Shown piece after piece: positions 8,732 through 18,256 of a stretch of 64,000 bases of DNA. The notes below the pieces were generated by a model that had not been told where the DNA came from, did not search any database, and saw only the letters and a program-made list of their open reading frames with translations. Origin of the DNA: Hongsoonwoonella zoysiae (GTDB lineage Bacteria > Pseudomonadota > Alphaproteobacteria > Rhizobiales > Stappiaceae); assembly GCF_013266695.1 (NCBI RefSeq), contig NZ_JABRXF010000001.1, forward strand, positions 2,299,736 through 2,363,735, given 5' to 3'. A program made the translations under genes and the position numbers. Each line of letters opens with the position of its first letter. The stretch's first letter is position 1.

Positions 8732-9868
8732 ATGATCGTTCAGGAATTCCTTCGTTGGGTACGTACAGCTCCAGACCCCCGGCGCGCGGAGGCGGCAAGC
8801 GCGCTTGCACGGGCGTGGCTCTATTCGGATATGAGCGAGGACGACAGGCAAGCCGCGGAAGCGGCGATGACGATCCTGCTTGACGATCATTCGCCCGATG
8901 TTCGCCGTTCGCTTGCCTGGGCGCTTGCAGGGGCTGAAGAGGCGCCGCGTCACATCGTTCTCGCCCTCGCCAACGATCTGGCGGAAATCGCGGAGATCGT
9001 GCTTGGGCAGTCGCCCGTCGTTCTCGACATCGAACTGGTCGACTACGCGGCTTCGGTGGAAGACCGTCTCCAGGTCGCGATAGCGCGGCGTGCCGGCCTT
9101 TCGGCCGCCGTGGCCGCGGCTATCGCAGAAGTGGGCGCGCTGGACGCATGTATCGCACTCGTCGAAAACGAGGATGCGAGGATCGCGCAATTCAGCATGG
9201 CCCGCATGGTGGAGCGTCACGGCGATGTGGCGGCCTTGCGCAATGCTCTGATGGCGCGCGGCGATACCCCGATCAATATCCGCCAGATGCTCGTGAAGAG
9301 ATTGGGGGACATGCTTTCCACGCATCCGCTGGTGCAAAGCGGCCTTTCGCAGGATCGCATCGAGCAGGCGGTGGTGGAAGCGCGTGAGAGGGCGACGGTC
9401 GCCATGGCTTGCGATGCAACGGCTCAGGAGGCGGAGGCGCTCGTCGAGCATCTGCGGGTATCCGAGCAACTGACGGCGGCCTTGCTGTTGCGCGCGGTTT
9501 GCGCCGGCAACATCCGTTTGTTTGAGGCGGCATTGGCGCGGCTGACGGATGTACCTCTTTCGCGTGTGTTCGACATTGTTGGGGCAGGACGAATGGGGGC
9601 GCTCAGGGCACTTTTGTCGAAATCCGGCCTTCCGCCGCGCACCCATCGGGCGTTTTTGATCGCTATCGAGGTCTGGCGCGAGCTGCGTGATGATTTCGTG
9701 CCCGGCGATCCGCTGACGACGCGGCGCATGGTGGAGCGGATACTCACCCGCTACGAGGATTTCGACCGTAACGAGCTTGACGACCTGTTGGCGATGCTGC
9801 GGCGGGTCGCGACGGAAACCGCGCGCGAGGCTGCCCGCGCTTTCGTCGATCGCACGTTGGCGGCCTGA
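8732..9868 (+). CDS. DUF2336 domain-containing protein
   Basis: A 378-residue, mostly helical, probably cytoplasmic protein of the DUF2336 family, which is largely restricted to Alphaproteobacteria. The N-terminal part (FLRWVRTAPDPRRAEAA, then LDDHSPDVRRSLAWALA) is HEAT-like, and the hallmark sequence APRHIVLALANDLAEIAEIVL follows. The function of the family is not established. The ATG at 8732 gives the usual MIVQEFLRW start; a GTG at 8705 is in frame as an alternative. Gap 8552-8731 shows no clear feature beyond AT-rich sequence. Confidence 0.85.
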   Translation: MIVQEFLRWVRTAPDPRRAEAASALARAWLYSDMSEDDRQAAEAAMTILLDDHSPDVRRSLAWALAGAEEAPRHIVLALANDLAEIAEIVLGQSPVVLDIELVDYAASVEDRLQVAIARRAGLSAAVAAAIAEVGALDACIALVENEDARIAQFSMARMVERHGDVAALRNALMARGDTPINIRQMLVKRLGDMLSTHPLVQSGLSQDRIEQAVVEARERATVAMACDATAQEAEALVEHLRVSEQLTAALLLRAVCAGNIRLFEAALARLTDVPLSRVFDIVGAGRMGALRALLSKSGLPPRTHRAFLIAIEVWRELRDDFVPGDPLTTRRMVERILTRYEDFDRNELDDLLAMLRRVATETAREAARAFVDRTLAA

Positions 9869-9949
9869 CGTTCAGCCCCTGTCGTTGAAACGGGTTTCCT
9901 GCGGATGCCCGCCCGCGCGTTGAATCGGGGCGGCCTTGCATCAATCGGT

Positions 9950-10465
9950 TCAGCTACTCCGTTGGGCGATAAAATCGTCCGTTACGTCCGCAAGCCGTTC
10001 CACAAGCGCTTTTGCCGTGCGGTTTTCATCCGTCGCCCGTTCGGCGACCATGGCGCGGATGGCATCGACATGCTGTTGAAGCAATGTCTTGGGTACATCC
10101 TGGACCGGCTTCACGCTCTCCAGCAGATAACATAGGTTTCCGGCAATGGCGCCGACGAGGGGAAAGCCCAGCGTGCTCGCCTGCCCCTTGATGTCGTGGC
10201 TGGCGCGGAAGAGTTCGTCGCCTGCATCGGCGGTGATGGTGGTTCTGGCCGCCGCCTTCGCCCAGGCGTCGAAAAGCGTCTGCACTTCGTCGCCCATCCA
10301 GCGGTCGAACTCGGCAGACAGGCTCTCGAGAGCTTCTTCCGCCGCCTTGACCGGATCGAAGCGGGCCGCTTCCCGTTCGTCGAGTACCCGGACCTTCGCG
10401 CGCAGGTCGCGCGGTGGCTTCACCACCTCATAGTCCGGTGTTTCGTTCGCGTTGTCGCCCGCCAT
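9950..10465 (-). CDS. Hpt (histidine phosphotransfer) domain protein
   Basis: A 171-residue protein with a C-terminal Hpt four-helix domain. The phospho-accepting residue is His90 in SHDIKGQ, the standard HxxKG motif. The first 40 residues are charged and probably flexible. It should shuttle phosphate between a hybrid kinase and a response regulator. The next gene upstream on the same strand is a receiver protein (start-to-stop gap 149 bases), but no kinase gene is in the neighbourhood. The open frame extends upstream to 10828 without homologous sequence; the ATG at 10465 is the sensible start. Confidence 0.82.
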   Translation of the reverse strand: MAGDNANETPDYEVVKPPRDLRAKVRVLDEREAARFDPVKAAEEALESLSAEFDRWMGDEVQTLFDAWAKAAARTTITADAGDELFRASHDIKGQASTLGFPLVGAIAGNLCYLLESVKPVQDVPKTLLQQHVDAIRAMVAERATDENRTAKALVERLADVTDDFIAQRSS

Positions 10466-10614
10466 TTCGTATGTCCCAAGGAACCGCTGGTATCCGGATA
10501 AGACCATAGAATCGCATAAAAGTTGATTGATTATATAGGCTGTCCACTTTTTCGGCTTGTCCCTTCTCGCAAATTCCCGCGGAAGTGCATTTGGCCTGCT
10601 TCCGGAGGGCAGGG

Positions 10615-11166
10615 TCACCTTGTGCCGGTGCGCAGGATCGGGCCGGGCTGATCCAGTTCGTAACGATCCAGCATCGGGCTGCCGCGTCTTTCCTCTCCCG
10701 TGTAGTTCGTGGCCTTGAAACGGCGCCGGTCCGGGCCGAAAAAGGTTTTGGTGCGGATGAATTCGCGCTGGTTGAGCACGCAGTTCGCGATCCTGAGATA
10801 AAGACCCTTCGTCGAGATCGGCTTGCACAGCACTTCATTCACACCAGCGTCGCGCGCGGCAATGATATGCCGCTTTTCGGAATAGGCGGTGACGGCGATG
10901 ATCGGCACAAAACACTCCGGGCGGGGACTCTTTCTAATCATGCGAGTCAACTCGGCGCCGTTTAGAAACGGCATGCGCCAGTCGAGCAGAACGATGTCCG
11001 GCCCGATTTTCTGAAACAATTCCCAGGCTTCGATGCCGTCCACAGCCTCCACGATATTGCGCAGGCCAAGCCCATCCAAAGCGGTGTGCAGGATCCTGCG
11101 CATGTGGACATTGTCGTCCACCACCATTGCAGTGATCTTCGAAAGGTCAACCCGAAGATAGTTCAT
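10615..11166 (-). CDS. Single-domain response regulator (CheY-like)
   Basis: A 183-residue protein with an N-terminal receiver domain (about 8-128): acidic pair Asp17/Asp18, phospho-acceptor Asp62 in VLLDWRMP, Thr93 in AVTAYS and Lys115 in CKPIS. The C-terminal 55 residues are basic (GPDRRRF, GEERRG), with no recognisable output domain, so it acts by protein contact or as a phosphate sink. The adjacent downstream Hpt gene suggests a phosphorelay partner. The AT-rich gap 11167-11318 probably holds its promoter. Confidence 0.88.
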   Translation of the reverse strand: MNYLRVDLSKITAMVVDDNVHMRRILHTALDGLGLRNIVEAVDGIEAWELFQKIGPDIVLLDWRMPFLNGAELTRMIRKSPRPECFVPIIAVTAYSEKRHIIAARDAGVNEVLCKPISTKGLYLRIANCVLNQREFIRTKTFFGPDRRRFKATNYTGEERRGSPMLDRYELDQPGPILRTGTR

Positions 11167-11318
11167 CGCGAGCGTGTTCTTTCGGTGATTGGTAATATTA
11201 TTCGCACTACCTACTCATCTCTTTTTAAGAGAATACGACATCTTCCTTAAGGAAATGAGAAGAATTGAGTATAGTATTTACGTTTTATCACCGGTCTAAT
11301 AACATAGTATTCTGCTAT

Positions 11319-12101
11319 TCAGTAACGGAACATTTCACTCAATATCCGTTCGTCCCAGCCGTGTCCGTCGTCGAAGGCGATCAGGCTCGAGTTCTTCGGG
11401 TCCTCGTAAACCTTGACCCGGGTCACTTGGCGGATTTCCGTGTGATCTGCGGCTGCGCTAACCGGTCGCTTTTCGGCTTCCAGAACTTCGATATCCACGC
11501 GCGCGCGGTTTGGCAGGAGCGCGCCGCGCCAGCGCCTTGGCCGGAATGCGCTGATCGGCGTCAGCGCTAGGAGTTGCGCCTCGATAGGGAGGATGGGGCC
11601 ATGAGCGGACAGGTTATAGGCTGTGCTGCCGGCAGGTGTCGCTACCAGAACGCCGTCGCAGACGAGCTCTTCCATGCGCACGCGTCCATCGACCGAAATT
11701 TTCAGTTTGGCCGCCTGGTACGTCTGGCGCAGGAGCGAAACCTCGTTGATCGCAAGTGCTGCATGCTCATGTCCGCTCATGTCGGTCGCTTCCATCACGA
11801 GGGGGTGAAGCTCGGTCGTCACAGCTTTGCGTATCCGCTCCAGCAGGCCGCTTTCGTCGTAGTCGTTCATGAGAAAGCCGACGGAACCCCGGTTCATGCC
11901 GTATATCGGCTTGCCGGAATTCATGAAGCGGTGCAGCGTTTGCAGCATGAGGCCGTCGCCGCCGAGCGCCACGATACAATCGGCCTTCTTGAGGTCGTGC
12001 GATCCATATCGGCCTTCCAGCGCCTCACGTGCGACTTGCGCATCGTCGGTCGGACTGGCGATGAACGCCAATGTCTCGATACGTTCCAAACTGGAGTTCA
12101 T
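11319..12101 (-). CDS. nadK: NAD kinase
   Basis: Phosphorylates NAD to NADP in the cytoplasm. The 260-residue protein has the GGDG motif at 47-50, the NxGxxGFL-type segment [11 protein letters not shown], and the conserved [17 protein letters not shown] loop. The ATG at 12101 is preferred over upstream in-frame codons because upstream residues lack homology and the protein length matches other alphaproteobacterial NadK. It is divergent from cutA with a 63-base gap. Confidence 0.95.
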   Translation of the reverse strand: MNSSLERIETLAFIASPTDDAQVAREALEGRYGSHDLKKADCIVALGGDGLMLQTLHRFMNSGKPIYGMNRGSVGFLMNDYDESGLLERIRKAVTTELHPLVMEATDMSGHEHAALAINEVSLLRQTYQAAKLKISVDGRVRMEELVCDGVLVATPAGSTAYNLSAHGPILPIEAQLLALTPISAFRPRRWRGALLPNRARVDIEVLEAEKRPVSAAADHTEIRQVTRVKVYEDPKNSSLIAFDDGHGWDERILSEMFRY

Positions 12102-12164
12102 GCGGTTTCTCCCTGATGAGGGAGTATCACGCTGTGTTGAAAATGGGAATCCTCGGAGATAGCC

Positions 12165-12491
12165 ATGACGAGCGACATCGTATTGATCTATGCCACGTTT
12201 CCTGACGAAGAGGCCGCGCGCGAGGTGGCCGGCGTTCTTGTTGGCGAGCGACTGGCAGCCTGCGTCAATTTCTGGCCTGGCATGCGTTCGGTCTATCGCT
12301 GGCAAGGCCAGATGGAGGAAGCCGGGGAGGTCGTTTTCATAGCCAAGACGACGGCTGAAAATGCCGCGAAGGTGAGGGGGCGCATTGCTGAGCTGCATCC
12401 TTACGATGAGCCTGCGATGGTCGATATCGCCGCCCGTGGCGGGGCGGAAAGTTATCTCGGCTGGATCCGCGCCGAAACGTCGGGCGGTTAA
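12165..12491 (+). CDS. cutA: Divalent-cation tolerance protein CutA
   Basis: A small trimeric ferredoxin-like-fold protein (108 residues). Conserved elements are [34 protein letters not shown] and FIAKTT, followed by the C-terminal HPYDEPAMV. CutA has been linked to copper tolerance but its role remains loosely defined. Its stop is two bases from the stop of the convergent SulP gene. Confidence 0.95.
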   Translation: MTSDIVLIYATFPDEEAAREVAGVLVGERLAACVNFWPGMRSVYRWQGQMEEAGEVVFIAKTTAENAAKVRGRIAELHPYDEPAMVDIAARGGAESYLGWIRAETSGG

Positions 12492-12493
12492 CC

Positions 12494-14218
12494 TCAGCCG
12501 CTTTTCGTTGTCGTGCGCCGGATATGGGAAAGCGCCTTGTCGAGCGTCTGGAAAAAGCGGACCTGTGGTGGCGCGACGCCATGGCGGTGCAACTCATGGC
12601 GCACGTGTGGTGCTGCGCCGCAAATCACCAGCCTAACCCCCTTCGCGGCAGCTTTCCGGGCGGCGCCCGCCACGGTATCCGCGGCAGTCGAATCGAGAAA
12701 AGGTACGTCGTGGAAGTCCAGTACCAGTGCCTTGTGCCGGTCGGCGATCCTGTCGAGAACAGTGCCGACCTTGGACGCCGCGCCGAAGAAGAAGGCTCCT
12801 GATATCCGGTAGACGACGATATCGGGATCCGTGGCAAGGCTTGCATCATAGGTCGTTCTTCCGCCGTCGGCAGTATCGCTGACATCGTCGAGGGAGAACG
12901 CCATGTGATGGTCGATGGCGATCGTGCGCGCCAGACGATCTATGAAGAGCACCGAACCGAGCAGGACGCCGACGACGATCGCCTCCGTCAGGTCGGCGAA
13001 AACCGTGAGCAGCAAGGTCACTGCAAGGACGATCGCATCGCCTCGCGCGCCGCGAACGAGAGCCGCGATCGCGTGTTTCTCGATCATGTTCCAGGCAACG
13101 ATCGCCAGCACGCCGGCAAGTGCTGCCAGCGGGATATAGGCGGCAAGCGGCGCGGCGACCAGAATGAACGCCAGCAGGAATGCGGCATGAAGCATGCCAG
13201 AGATTGGGCTTCGCCCGCCCGCGCGCACGTTCGTTGCCGTGCGCGCGATCGTGCCCGTAACGCAGATGCCGCCGAAGAGAGCCGATGCGATGTTGGCGGT
13301 GCCTTGCGCGAAGAGTTCGCAATTGGACCTGTGCCTGCGTCCCGTCATGCCGTCGGCCACCACCGCGGACAACAGGGATTCGATCGCGCCCAGCAGCGCG
13401 AAGGCTATCGCATCCGGAAGGAGCGCTTGCATCCGCGACAGCGTTATTTCCGGTAAATGGGGTGCCGGCAGTCCGGCCGGTATGCCGCCGAACCGGCTGC
13501 CGATCGTCTCGACGGGAAGCGCGAACAGCGCGGTGACCGCGGACAGGCCCACGACGGCGATCAGCATTCCCGGCCAGTTCGGGCGCAACCGCTTCAGGAT
13601 CAGAATCGTCGCCACCGCCGCGGTCGCGATCGCGAATGCCGAGGGTGAAAAGCTTGGAAGCGCCGCCCAGAGAACCGGAAGTTTCTCAAGGATCGGGCCC
13701 GGTTCGTTGCCATTGAGCGTGAGGCCCAGCAGCTCCTTGATCTGGCTTGCGAAAATGATGATGCCGATGCCGGCCGTAAATCCCACGGTCACGGGGAAGG
13801 GAATGAACTTGATATAGGTGCCGAGCCTGAGAAAGCCGATGGTGAGCAGGAACGCGCCGGCCATCATGGTGGCGAGGATCAGTCCGTCCGGGCCGTGGCG
13901 CGCCACGGTTGCTGCCACCAGCACGATGAAGGCGCCCGCCGGGCCGCCGATCTGGAACCGGCTGCCGCCAAGAGCGGAGACGAAGAAACCGCCGACGATC
14001 GCCGTGATCAGCCCCTTGTCCGGCGATACGCCGGATGCGATCGCGATGGCCATTGAAAGGGGCAGCGCGACGATCGCCACGGTGAGCCCGGCGACGGCGT
14101 CGGCGTGAAGGTCCTTGAGACCGTATCCTTCGCGAAGCACGGTCACCAGCTTCGGTGTGAAGAGTTCAAGAAAGCCGGGGTTGTCATCGCCGCGGCGTGT
14201 CGCGCTGCCTGCATCCAT
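12494..14218 (-). CDS. SulP family anion transporter with STAS domain
   Basis: A 574-residue inner-membrane transporter of the SLC26/SulP family. The N-terminal two thirds contain about a dozen hydrophobic segments with the signature [20 protein letters not shown]; the C-terminal STAS domain (about 440-560) has [16 protein letters not shown] with the Ser that is phosphorylated in anti-sigma antagonist relatives. Likely substrates are sulfate, bicarbonate or a dicarboxylate. It lies 63 bases downstream of the XRE regulator on the same strand, so the regulator probably controls it. Confidence 0.9.
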   Translation of the reverse strand: MDAGSATRRGDDNPGFLELFTPKLVTVLREGYGLKDLHADAVAGLTVAIVALPLSMAIAIASGVSPDKGLITAIVGGFFVSALGGSRFQIGGPAGAFIVLVAATVARHGPDGLILATMMAGAFLLTIGFLRLGTYIKFIPFPVTVGFTAGIGIIIFASQIKELLGLTLNGNEPGPILEKLPVLWAALPSFSPSAFAIATAAVATILILKRLRPNWPGMLIAVVGLSAVTALFALPVETIGSRFGGIPAGLPAPHLPEITLSRMQALLPDAIAFALLGAIESLLSAVVADGMTGRRHRSNCELFAQGTANIASALFGGICVTGTIARTATNVRAGGRSPISGMLHAAFLLAFILVAAPLAAYIPLAALAGVLAIVAWNMIEKHAIAALVRGARGDAIVLAVTLLLTVFADLTEAIVVGVLLGSVLFIDRLARTIAIDHHMAFSLDDVSDTADGGRTTYDASLATDPDIVVYRISGAFFFGAASKVGTVLDRIADRHKALVLDFHDVPFLDSTAADTVAGAARKAAAKGVRLVICGAAPHVRHELHRHGVAPPQVRFFQTLDKALSHIRRTTTKSG

Positions 14219-14281
14219 GGCCTGTCTCGTTGCAAACCTGCTTCTGATATGACGATTGCATCGGCGGATCTGGCACTCCGT

Positions 14282-14548
14282 TCAGGAGCGCGCATTCCCC
14301 GCCGCCTCTTTCAGCCGCACGCCGCGCCCGCCCCCATGGCTCGGCTGATTGTCGGAAATCAGGTCGATGCCCGCCCGGTCGAGCGCTTCGACCACCTTGA
14401 TGAGCGTATCGACAACGCCGCGCACATTGCCCGAACTCGCCTCCATCCGCTGGATGGTGGGGAGCGAGACCCCCGCCATTTCGGCAAGCGTTTTCTGGTC
14501 GATGCCAAGCAGCGCACGGGCGGCGCGCATCTGGGCGGAGGTGATCAT
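14282..14548 (-). CDS. Small XRE-family transcriptional regulator
   Basis: An 88-residue DNA-binding protein that is almost only a helix-turn-helix: RAARALLGIDQKTLAEMAGVS, then LPTIQRMEAS as the recognition helix. It precedes the SulP gene on the same strand, and its own promoter region contains two palindromes (14562-14589) that are candidate autoregulatory operators. The effector is unknown; anion or redox status are guesses. Confidence 0.88.
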   Translation of the reverse strand: MITSAQMRAARALLGIDQKTLAEMAGVSLPTIQRMEASSGNVRGVVDTLIKVVEALDRAGIDLISDNQPSHGGGRGVRLKEAAGNARS

Positions 14549-14561
14549 GGTTTAAACCTAG

Positions 14562-14589
14562 ACTATCGATAGTGATGTTCTACACATCA
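14562..14589. promoter_or_regulatory. Overlapping palindromic operators for the XRE regulator
   Basis: ACTATCGATAGT (14562-14573) is a perfect 12-base palindrome, directly followed by TGATGT-N5-ACATCA (14573-14589); a further ACTATC half-site starts near 14590. They lie 14-42 bases upstream of the XRE start codon on an otherwise AT-rich stretch. Confidence 0.55.
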
Positions 14590-14684
14590 ACTATCTGGTC
14601 TTAAATACGAAGAATCGCGGATGGTAAATGGAAATCCGGGTGCAGGCAGTCGGCGTGGACGTTGCGGCGCGAATGTGCGGGCTG

Positions 14685-15620
14685 TCAGCCTCCGCCGTTT
14701 TCCGCCTTCATGGTTTCCCTAGGCGGGATAGCCTTCAGGTAAGCCGCCACCGCCTCGCGATATTCGGCCGGCAATCTGGCCCAGTTATCCTGAATGGATG
14801 CCATGCTGCCGCCGATGGAATCGTATTCGGGCGTAAAACCGCTTTCCAGAAGGAAGGCAATGTCCGTGGCCGACCAGTTGCCGATGCCGTCCGGATGCGG
14901 CGTGATGTTGGGCACCCGGCCCTTTCCACCCTCGGGGTTGGGCGCGCCTGCCATCCAGCGTTCGGCGTTCAGGCCGCCGAAGATATCGCGCGGGGTATGG
15001 CATTCGGCGCAATGGCCCGGGCCGGTCGCAAGATAGGCGCCCTTGTTTGTCTTTCCGTCCCAGTTCGGGTTTTCCGTGAAACGCTTGCCGTCGAGATAAA
15101 GCAGTTTCCAAACGCCCACGCCCGGGCGAATGGAATAGGGAAACAGGAGATCGTGCTCCGCCACCTCGTTGTCGGACGCTGGAAGCGTATCGAGAAAGGC
15201 CTTCAGGTCGATCAGATCCTCATAGCGCATTCTCTGGTAGGAGGCGTAGGGAAAGGCCGGATAGTAGTGCCGCCCGTCGGGCGAGGTGCCCTTGACCATG
15301 GCGGTGATGAAATCCGCCGTGCTCCACCCGCCGATGCCGCGCGCGTTAGAGGTGGAGATGTTGGGGACGCGGAAGAGGCCGAAGGGGGACTTGAGCTCGA
15401 GGCCGCCTTGCAGCACAAGCTTGTCGTCGCCTTTCGCCTCTTTCGCGGCGTGGCAGGAGGCACAGCCGCCTGCCCAGAACATGCGCTCACCGTTGGCAAG
15501 ATCCGGTTCTCTTTCCGGGACGGCGGAAATTTCAATGTGCTGCGGGCGGGTGAGCCAGAGCCCGGCCACCGCCGCCAGCAGGACAAGCCCGAGAACCCGC
15601 GAAAGTGAGCGTTTCCACAT
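14685..15620 (-). CDS. Membrane-anchored diheme cytochrome c
   Basis: A 311-residue protein with an N-terminal hydrophobic anchor (about 8-24) and two c-type heme sites, CASCH at 53-57 and CAECH at 204-208. Each heads a monoheme domain with a later Met/Pro-rich region. The architecture matches the diheme electron-transfer subunits of periplasmic dehydrogenases (alcohol/aldehyde, sulfite or sorbitol type), but no dehydrogenase subunit is adjacent. It lies 9 bases downstream of the cytochrome c' gene, so both are likely in one operon that handles periplasmic electrons. Confidence 0.87.
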   Translation of the reverse strand: MWKRSLSRVLGLVLLAAVAGLWLTRPQHIEISAVPEREPDLANGERMFWAGGCASCHAAKEAKGDDKLVLQGGLELKSPFGLFRVPNISTSNARGIGGWSTADFITAMVKGTSPDGRHYYPAFPYASYQRMRYEDLIDLKAFLDTLPASDNEVAEHDLLFPYSIRPGVGVWKLLYLDGKRFTENPNWDGKTNKGAYLATGPGHCAECHTPRDIFGGLNAERWMAGAPNPEGGKGRVPNITPHPDGIGNWSATDIAFLLESGFTPEYDSIGGSMASIQDNWARLPAEYREAVAAYLKAIPPRETMKAENGGG

Positions 15621-15629
15621 TGTTGCCTG

Positions 15630-16076
15630 TCAGTTCTTTTCCAGTCGGTATTTTTTGTGGCAAGCTTGGCAGTTCTCGGCGACGGAACCCAGGTTTGCCT
15701 TCAACTGGTCGAGGCCGCCTTTTGCCGCCGGAATTGCCGCCAGCGCGGCATTCTCAAGCTTTAGCGCAATCGCGTCGAACCCTGCCTTGTCTTTCCAGAT
15801 TTCCGGAGATGCTCTGGTTTCGCCGCCCGTTTCGCTGCCTTCCGGGAAAAGCGTGGGGAAGGCGACCGCGCCGGCGAAGATTCCACGCAGAGCAATTTCT
15901 GCCGTCAGAGCGTCGTATTCGATCTCGCCCTTCACCATCTTGAAAAGTGCGCCGGCTTCCGCGCCGTTCGACTTCATGATGTTTTGCCGTGTCGATATCG
16001 GATCATCGCTCGCAAAAGCGGCGCCCGCGAACATGGCGAGACCGGTAATCCCGACGATAGCAAGTCTCTTCAGCAT
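15630..16076 (-). CDS. Cytochrome c'/c-556 family protein
   Basis: A 148-residue periplasmic four-helix-bundle cytochrome with signal peptide MLKRLAIVGITGLAMFAGAA and a C-terminal heme motif CQACH at 136-140. RQNIMK at 30-35 places a Met where low-spin c-556 proteins have the sixth ligand, so it may be c-556 rather than NO-binding c'. I chose the ATG at 16076 because GGAGGG precedes it. In a denitrifier, cytochrome c' can buffer nitric oxide; if Met34 is a true ligand, electron transfer is more likely. Confidence 0.87.
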   Translation of the reverse strand: MLKRLAIVGITGLAMFAGAAFASDDPISTRQNIMKSNGAEAGALFKMVKGEIEYDALTAEIALRGIFAGAVAFPTLFPEGSETGGETRASPEIWKDKAGFDAIALKLENAALAAIPAAKGGLDQLKANLGSVAENCQACHKKYRLEKN

Positions 16077-16402
16077 TCTGCCCTCCGGCAATCGTATTGA
16101 CATTGTTGTCTGTTCGGATCAGCGATCCGGTTTAGGGTCCAGACCCTGAACTCTCCCAAGGCAATGCCGGGTCAGCAAGCATTGTAGAATCACGAGCGCG
16201 TGAGGCTCTGTATCTTCGAAAGCTTTCATTCCGTTGCGTGAAATTCAGCCGGATCGAAATAAAGCTCATGTTCGCCCGGTGGTTGCGCGCCTTTCTTAAT
16301 CGGCCAAACGGAAAAAAACGGGCTATTTGTTGCGTTGCGTCAATTCCGACATACTTTTGCGGTTATATCCTCACTAAAAGAAACCCCCATTGGTGCAATC
16401 GC
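16077..16402. promoter_or_regulatory. Divergent promoter region with paired inverted repeats
   Basis: This 326-base gap separates the cytochrome operon (minus) and phaC (plus). It holds two perfect dyads: CGGATC-N3-GATCCG at 16115-16129 and AGGGTC-N2-GACCCT at 16134-16147, both 39-71 bases upstream of the cytochrome start. TTGACATTG at 16098 resembles only the left half of an FNR box. The phaC side is AT-rich from about 16310. No gene is evident. Confidence 0.45.
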
Positions 16403-18256
16403 ATGTCGACAGCGAAAGCCGCACGGAAGCCGACTCAGCCGAAGGTTCCGACGAAACAGCAGAAATTGCCCGCGTTAACGGGCGTTTCCTCTTGCAATCC
16501 CTTGGCGGATGATCCTCCCGATTCCTACAGCCTGACGGCATTCAGCGAGGTTTTGGACCGCGCGACGCGGGCGACGATTGCTCGTGGCACTTTCGGCCTT
16601 GCGCCTTCGGCCCTGCTTGGCGCGTGGGCGGACTGGGCGATTCACCTTGCCGCATCGCCCGGAAAGCAGATCCGCCTTGCCGAAAAGGCGTCAAACAAGG
16701 CGGTGCGGTTTTCGAATTTCGTAACGCGCGCGGCGGCTTCCGGAGGAGAATGCGACTGCTGCATCGAGCCATTGCCGCAGGATCGCCGCTTCCGCGGCGA
16801 TGCCTGGCAGCAGCCTCCTTTCAACCTGATGTACCAGGGCTTCTTGCTCTGGCAGCAATGGTGGCACAATGCGACGACCGGCATTCGCGGCGTAACGCCC
16901 CAGCACGAGCGGGCGGTGGAGTTCGCAGCCCGTCAGCTTCTCGATGTCTTCTCGCCGTCCAATTCGCCCTTCCTCAATCCCGATGTGCTGGAGCGTACGC
17001 GCGAAACGATGGGGCTGAATTTCGTCAACGGATACCGCCACTGGCTGGAGGATCTGGAGCGGCAATATTCGTCGAAGCCGCCAGCGGGAACGGAAGGCTT
17101 CGAGGTTGGCGAAAATCTCGCGACCACGCCCGGCAGGGTTGTCTATCGAAACCGGCTGGTCGAGCTCATCCAGTATGAGCCGGCAACCGACGAGGTGCGG
17201 CCGGAACCGATCCTGATCGTGCCCGCCTGGATCATGAAGTATTACATCCTCGATCTCAGCCGGCAGAATTCGCTGGTAAGATACCTGACGGAACAGGGCT
17301 TCACCGTTTTCATGATTTCTTGGGCCAATCCCGGGCCGAACGACCGGGACATGGGCATGGAGGACTATCGTGAACTCGGTCCGATGGCTGCGCTCGATGC
17401 CATACAGGCGATAACGGGTGCCGCGAAAATCCATGCCACGGGCTACTGCCTCGGCGGCACGCTTTTATCCGTCGCCGCATCCGCCATGGCGCGGGACGGT
17501 GACGACCGGCTGGCGAGCCTGTCGCTGCTCGCGACTCAGGTCGACTTTTCGGAAGCCGGCGAACTCATGCTTTTCATCAACGAAAGCGAGGTCGCCTTCC
17601 TTGAAGACATGATGTGGGAGCAGGGGTTCCTTGATGCCCGGCAGATGGCGGGCGCCTTCACGCTTCTGCGTTCTAATGATCTGTTCTGGTCGCGCATGGT
17701 GCATGAATATCTGATGGGCGAGCGCGCGCCCGTGAACGATCTCATGGCGTGGAACGCGGACACGACCCGCATGCCCTACCGGATGCATTCGGAATATCTG
17801 CGCGCACTCTTTCTGGAAAACCGGTTCGCCTCCGGCAAATATGAGGTGGAAGGAGCCCCTGTTGCGTTTTCCGATATCCGCACGCCGGTCTTCTCCGTGG
17901 GAACGGAAACCGATCACGTCGCGCCCTGGCGTTCGGCCTACAAGGTTCATCTGTTGGGCGACACGGACGTCACCTTCGTCCTGACCAACGGCGGGCACAA
18001 TGCCGGCATCGTATCCGAGCCGGGGCACAGACACCGTCACTACCGGGTCCGGACGACGAGCGCGCAAGATCCCTATCTCGATCCCGATGCCTGGATGAAG
18101 GCCGCCGAATTGAAACAAGGCTCATGGTGGCCGGAGTGGGTCGCGTGGCTGTCTTCGCGCTCGGGCGCGCCGGCCACGCCTCCGCCCACCGCCGCGCCGC
18201 AAAAAGGGTATCCTGTGTTGCAGGATGCCCCCGGTTCCTACGTGATGCGGACCTGA
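16403..18256 (+). CDS. phaC: Class I poly(3-hydroxyalkanoate) synthase
   Basis: Polymerises (R)-3-hydroxyacyl-CoA into storage PHA at granule surfaces. The 617-residue alpha/beta-hydrolase has the lipase-like box GYCLGG with the nucleophile Cys349, the catalytic Asp504 in TETDHVAPW and His532 in NGGHNAG. ILIVPAWIMKYYILDL and VFMISWANPG are also family hallmarks. The ATG at 16403 lacks a clear ribosome site, but the frame upstream has no homology. No phaA, phaB, phaP or phaZ gene is linked. Confidence 0.95.
   Translation: MSTAKAARKPTQPKVPTKQQKLPALTGVSSCNPLADDPPDSYSLTAFSEVLDRATRATIARGTFGLAPSALLGAWADWAIHLAASPGKQIRLAEKASNKAVRFSNFVTRAAASGGECDCCIEPLPQDRRFRGDAWQQPPFNLMYQGFLLWQQWWHNATTGIRGVTPQHERAVEFAARQLLDVFSPSNSPFLNPDVLERTRETMGLNFVNGYRHWLEDLERQYSSKPPAGTEGFEVGENLATTPGRVVYRNRLVELIQYEPATDEVRPEPILIVPAWIMKYYILDLSRQNSLVRYLTEQGFTVFMISWANPGPNDRDMGMEDYRELGPMAALDAIQAITGAAKIHATGYCLGGTLLSVAASAMARDGDDRLASLSLLATQVDFSEAGELMLFINESEVAFLEDMMWEQGFLDARQMAGAFTLLRSNDLFWSRMVHEYLMGERAPVNDLMAWNADTTRMPYRMHSEYLRALFLENRFASGKYEVEGAPVAFSDIRTPVFSVGTETDHVAPWRSAYKVHLLGDTDVTFVLTNGGHNAGIVSEPGHRHRHYRVRTTSAQDPYLDPDAWMKAAELKQGSWWPEWVAWLSSRSGAPATPPPTAAPQKGYPVLQDAPGSYVMRT

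Noticed and set aside
10466-10828. Open frame extending the Hpt gene upstream by about 120 codons
   Set aside because: The extra residues overlap the receiver gene, show no homology pattern and start from a weak site. The ATG at 10465 begins a sensible Hpt protein.
12102-12398. N-terminal extension of NAD kinase
   Set aside because: It overlaps cutA on the opposite strand and lacks NadK homology. The ATG at 12101 gives normal length.
16098-16111. TTGACATTGTTGTC as an FNR box upstream of the cytochrome operon
   Set aside because: Only the left half fits; the right half does not give GTCAA or ATCAA.
16238-16402. Upstream extension of PhaC starting MKFSRIEIK
   Set aside because: The residues do not resemble PHA synthase N-termini and cover the probable promoter region.
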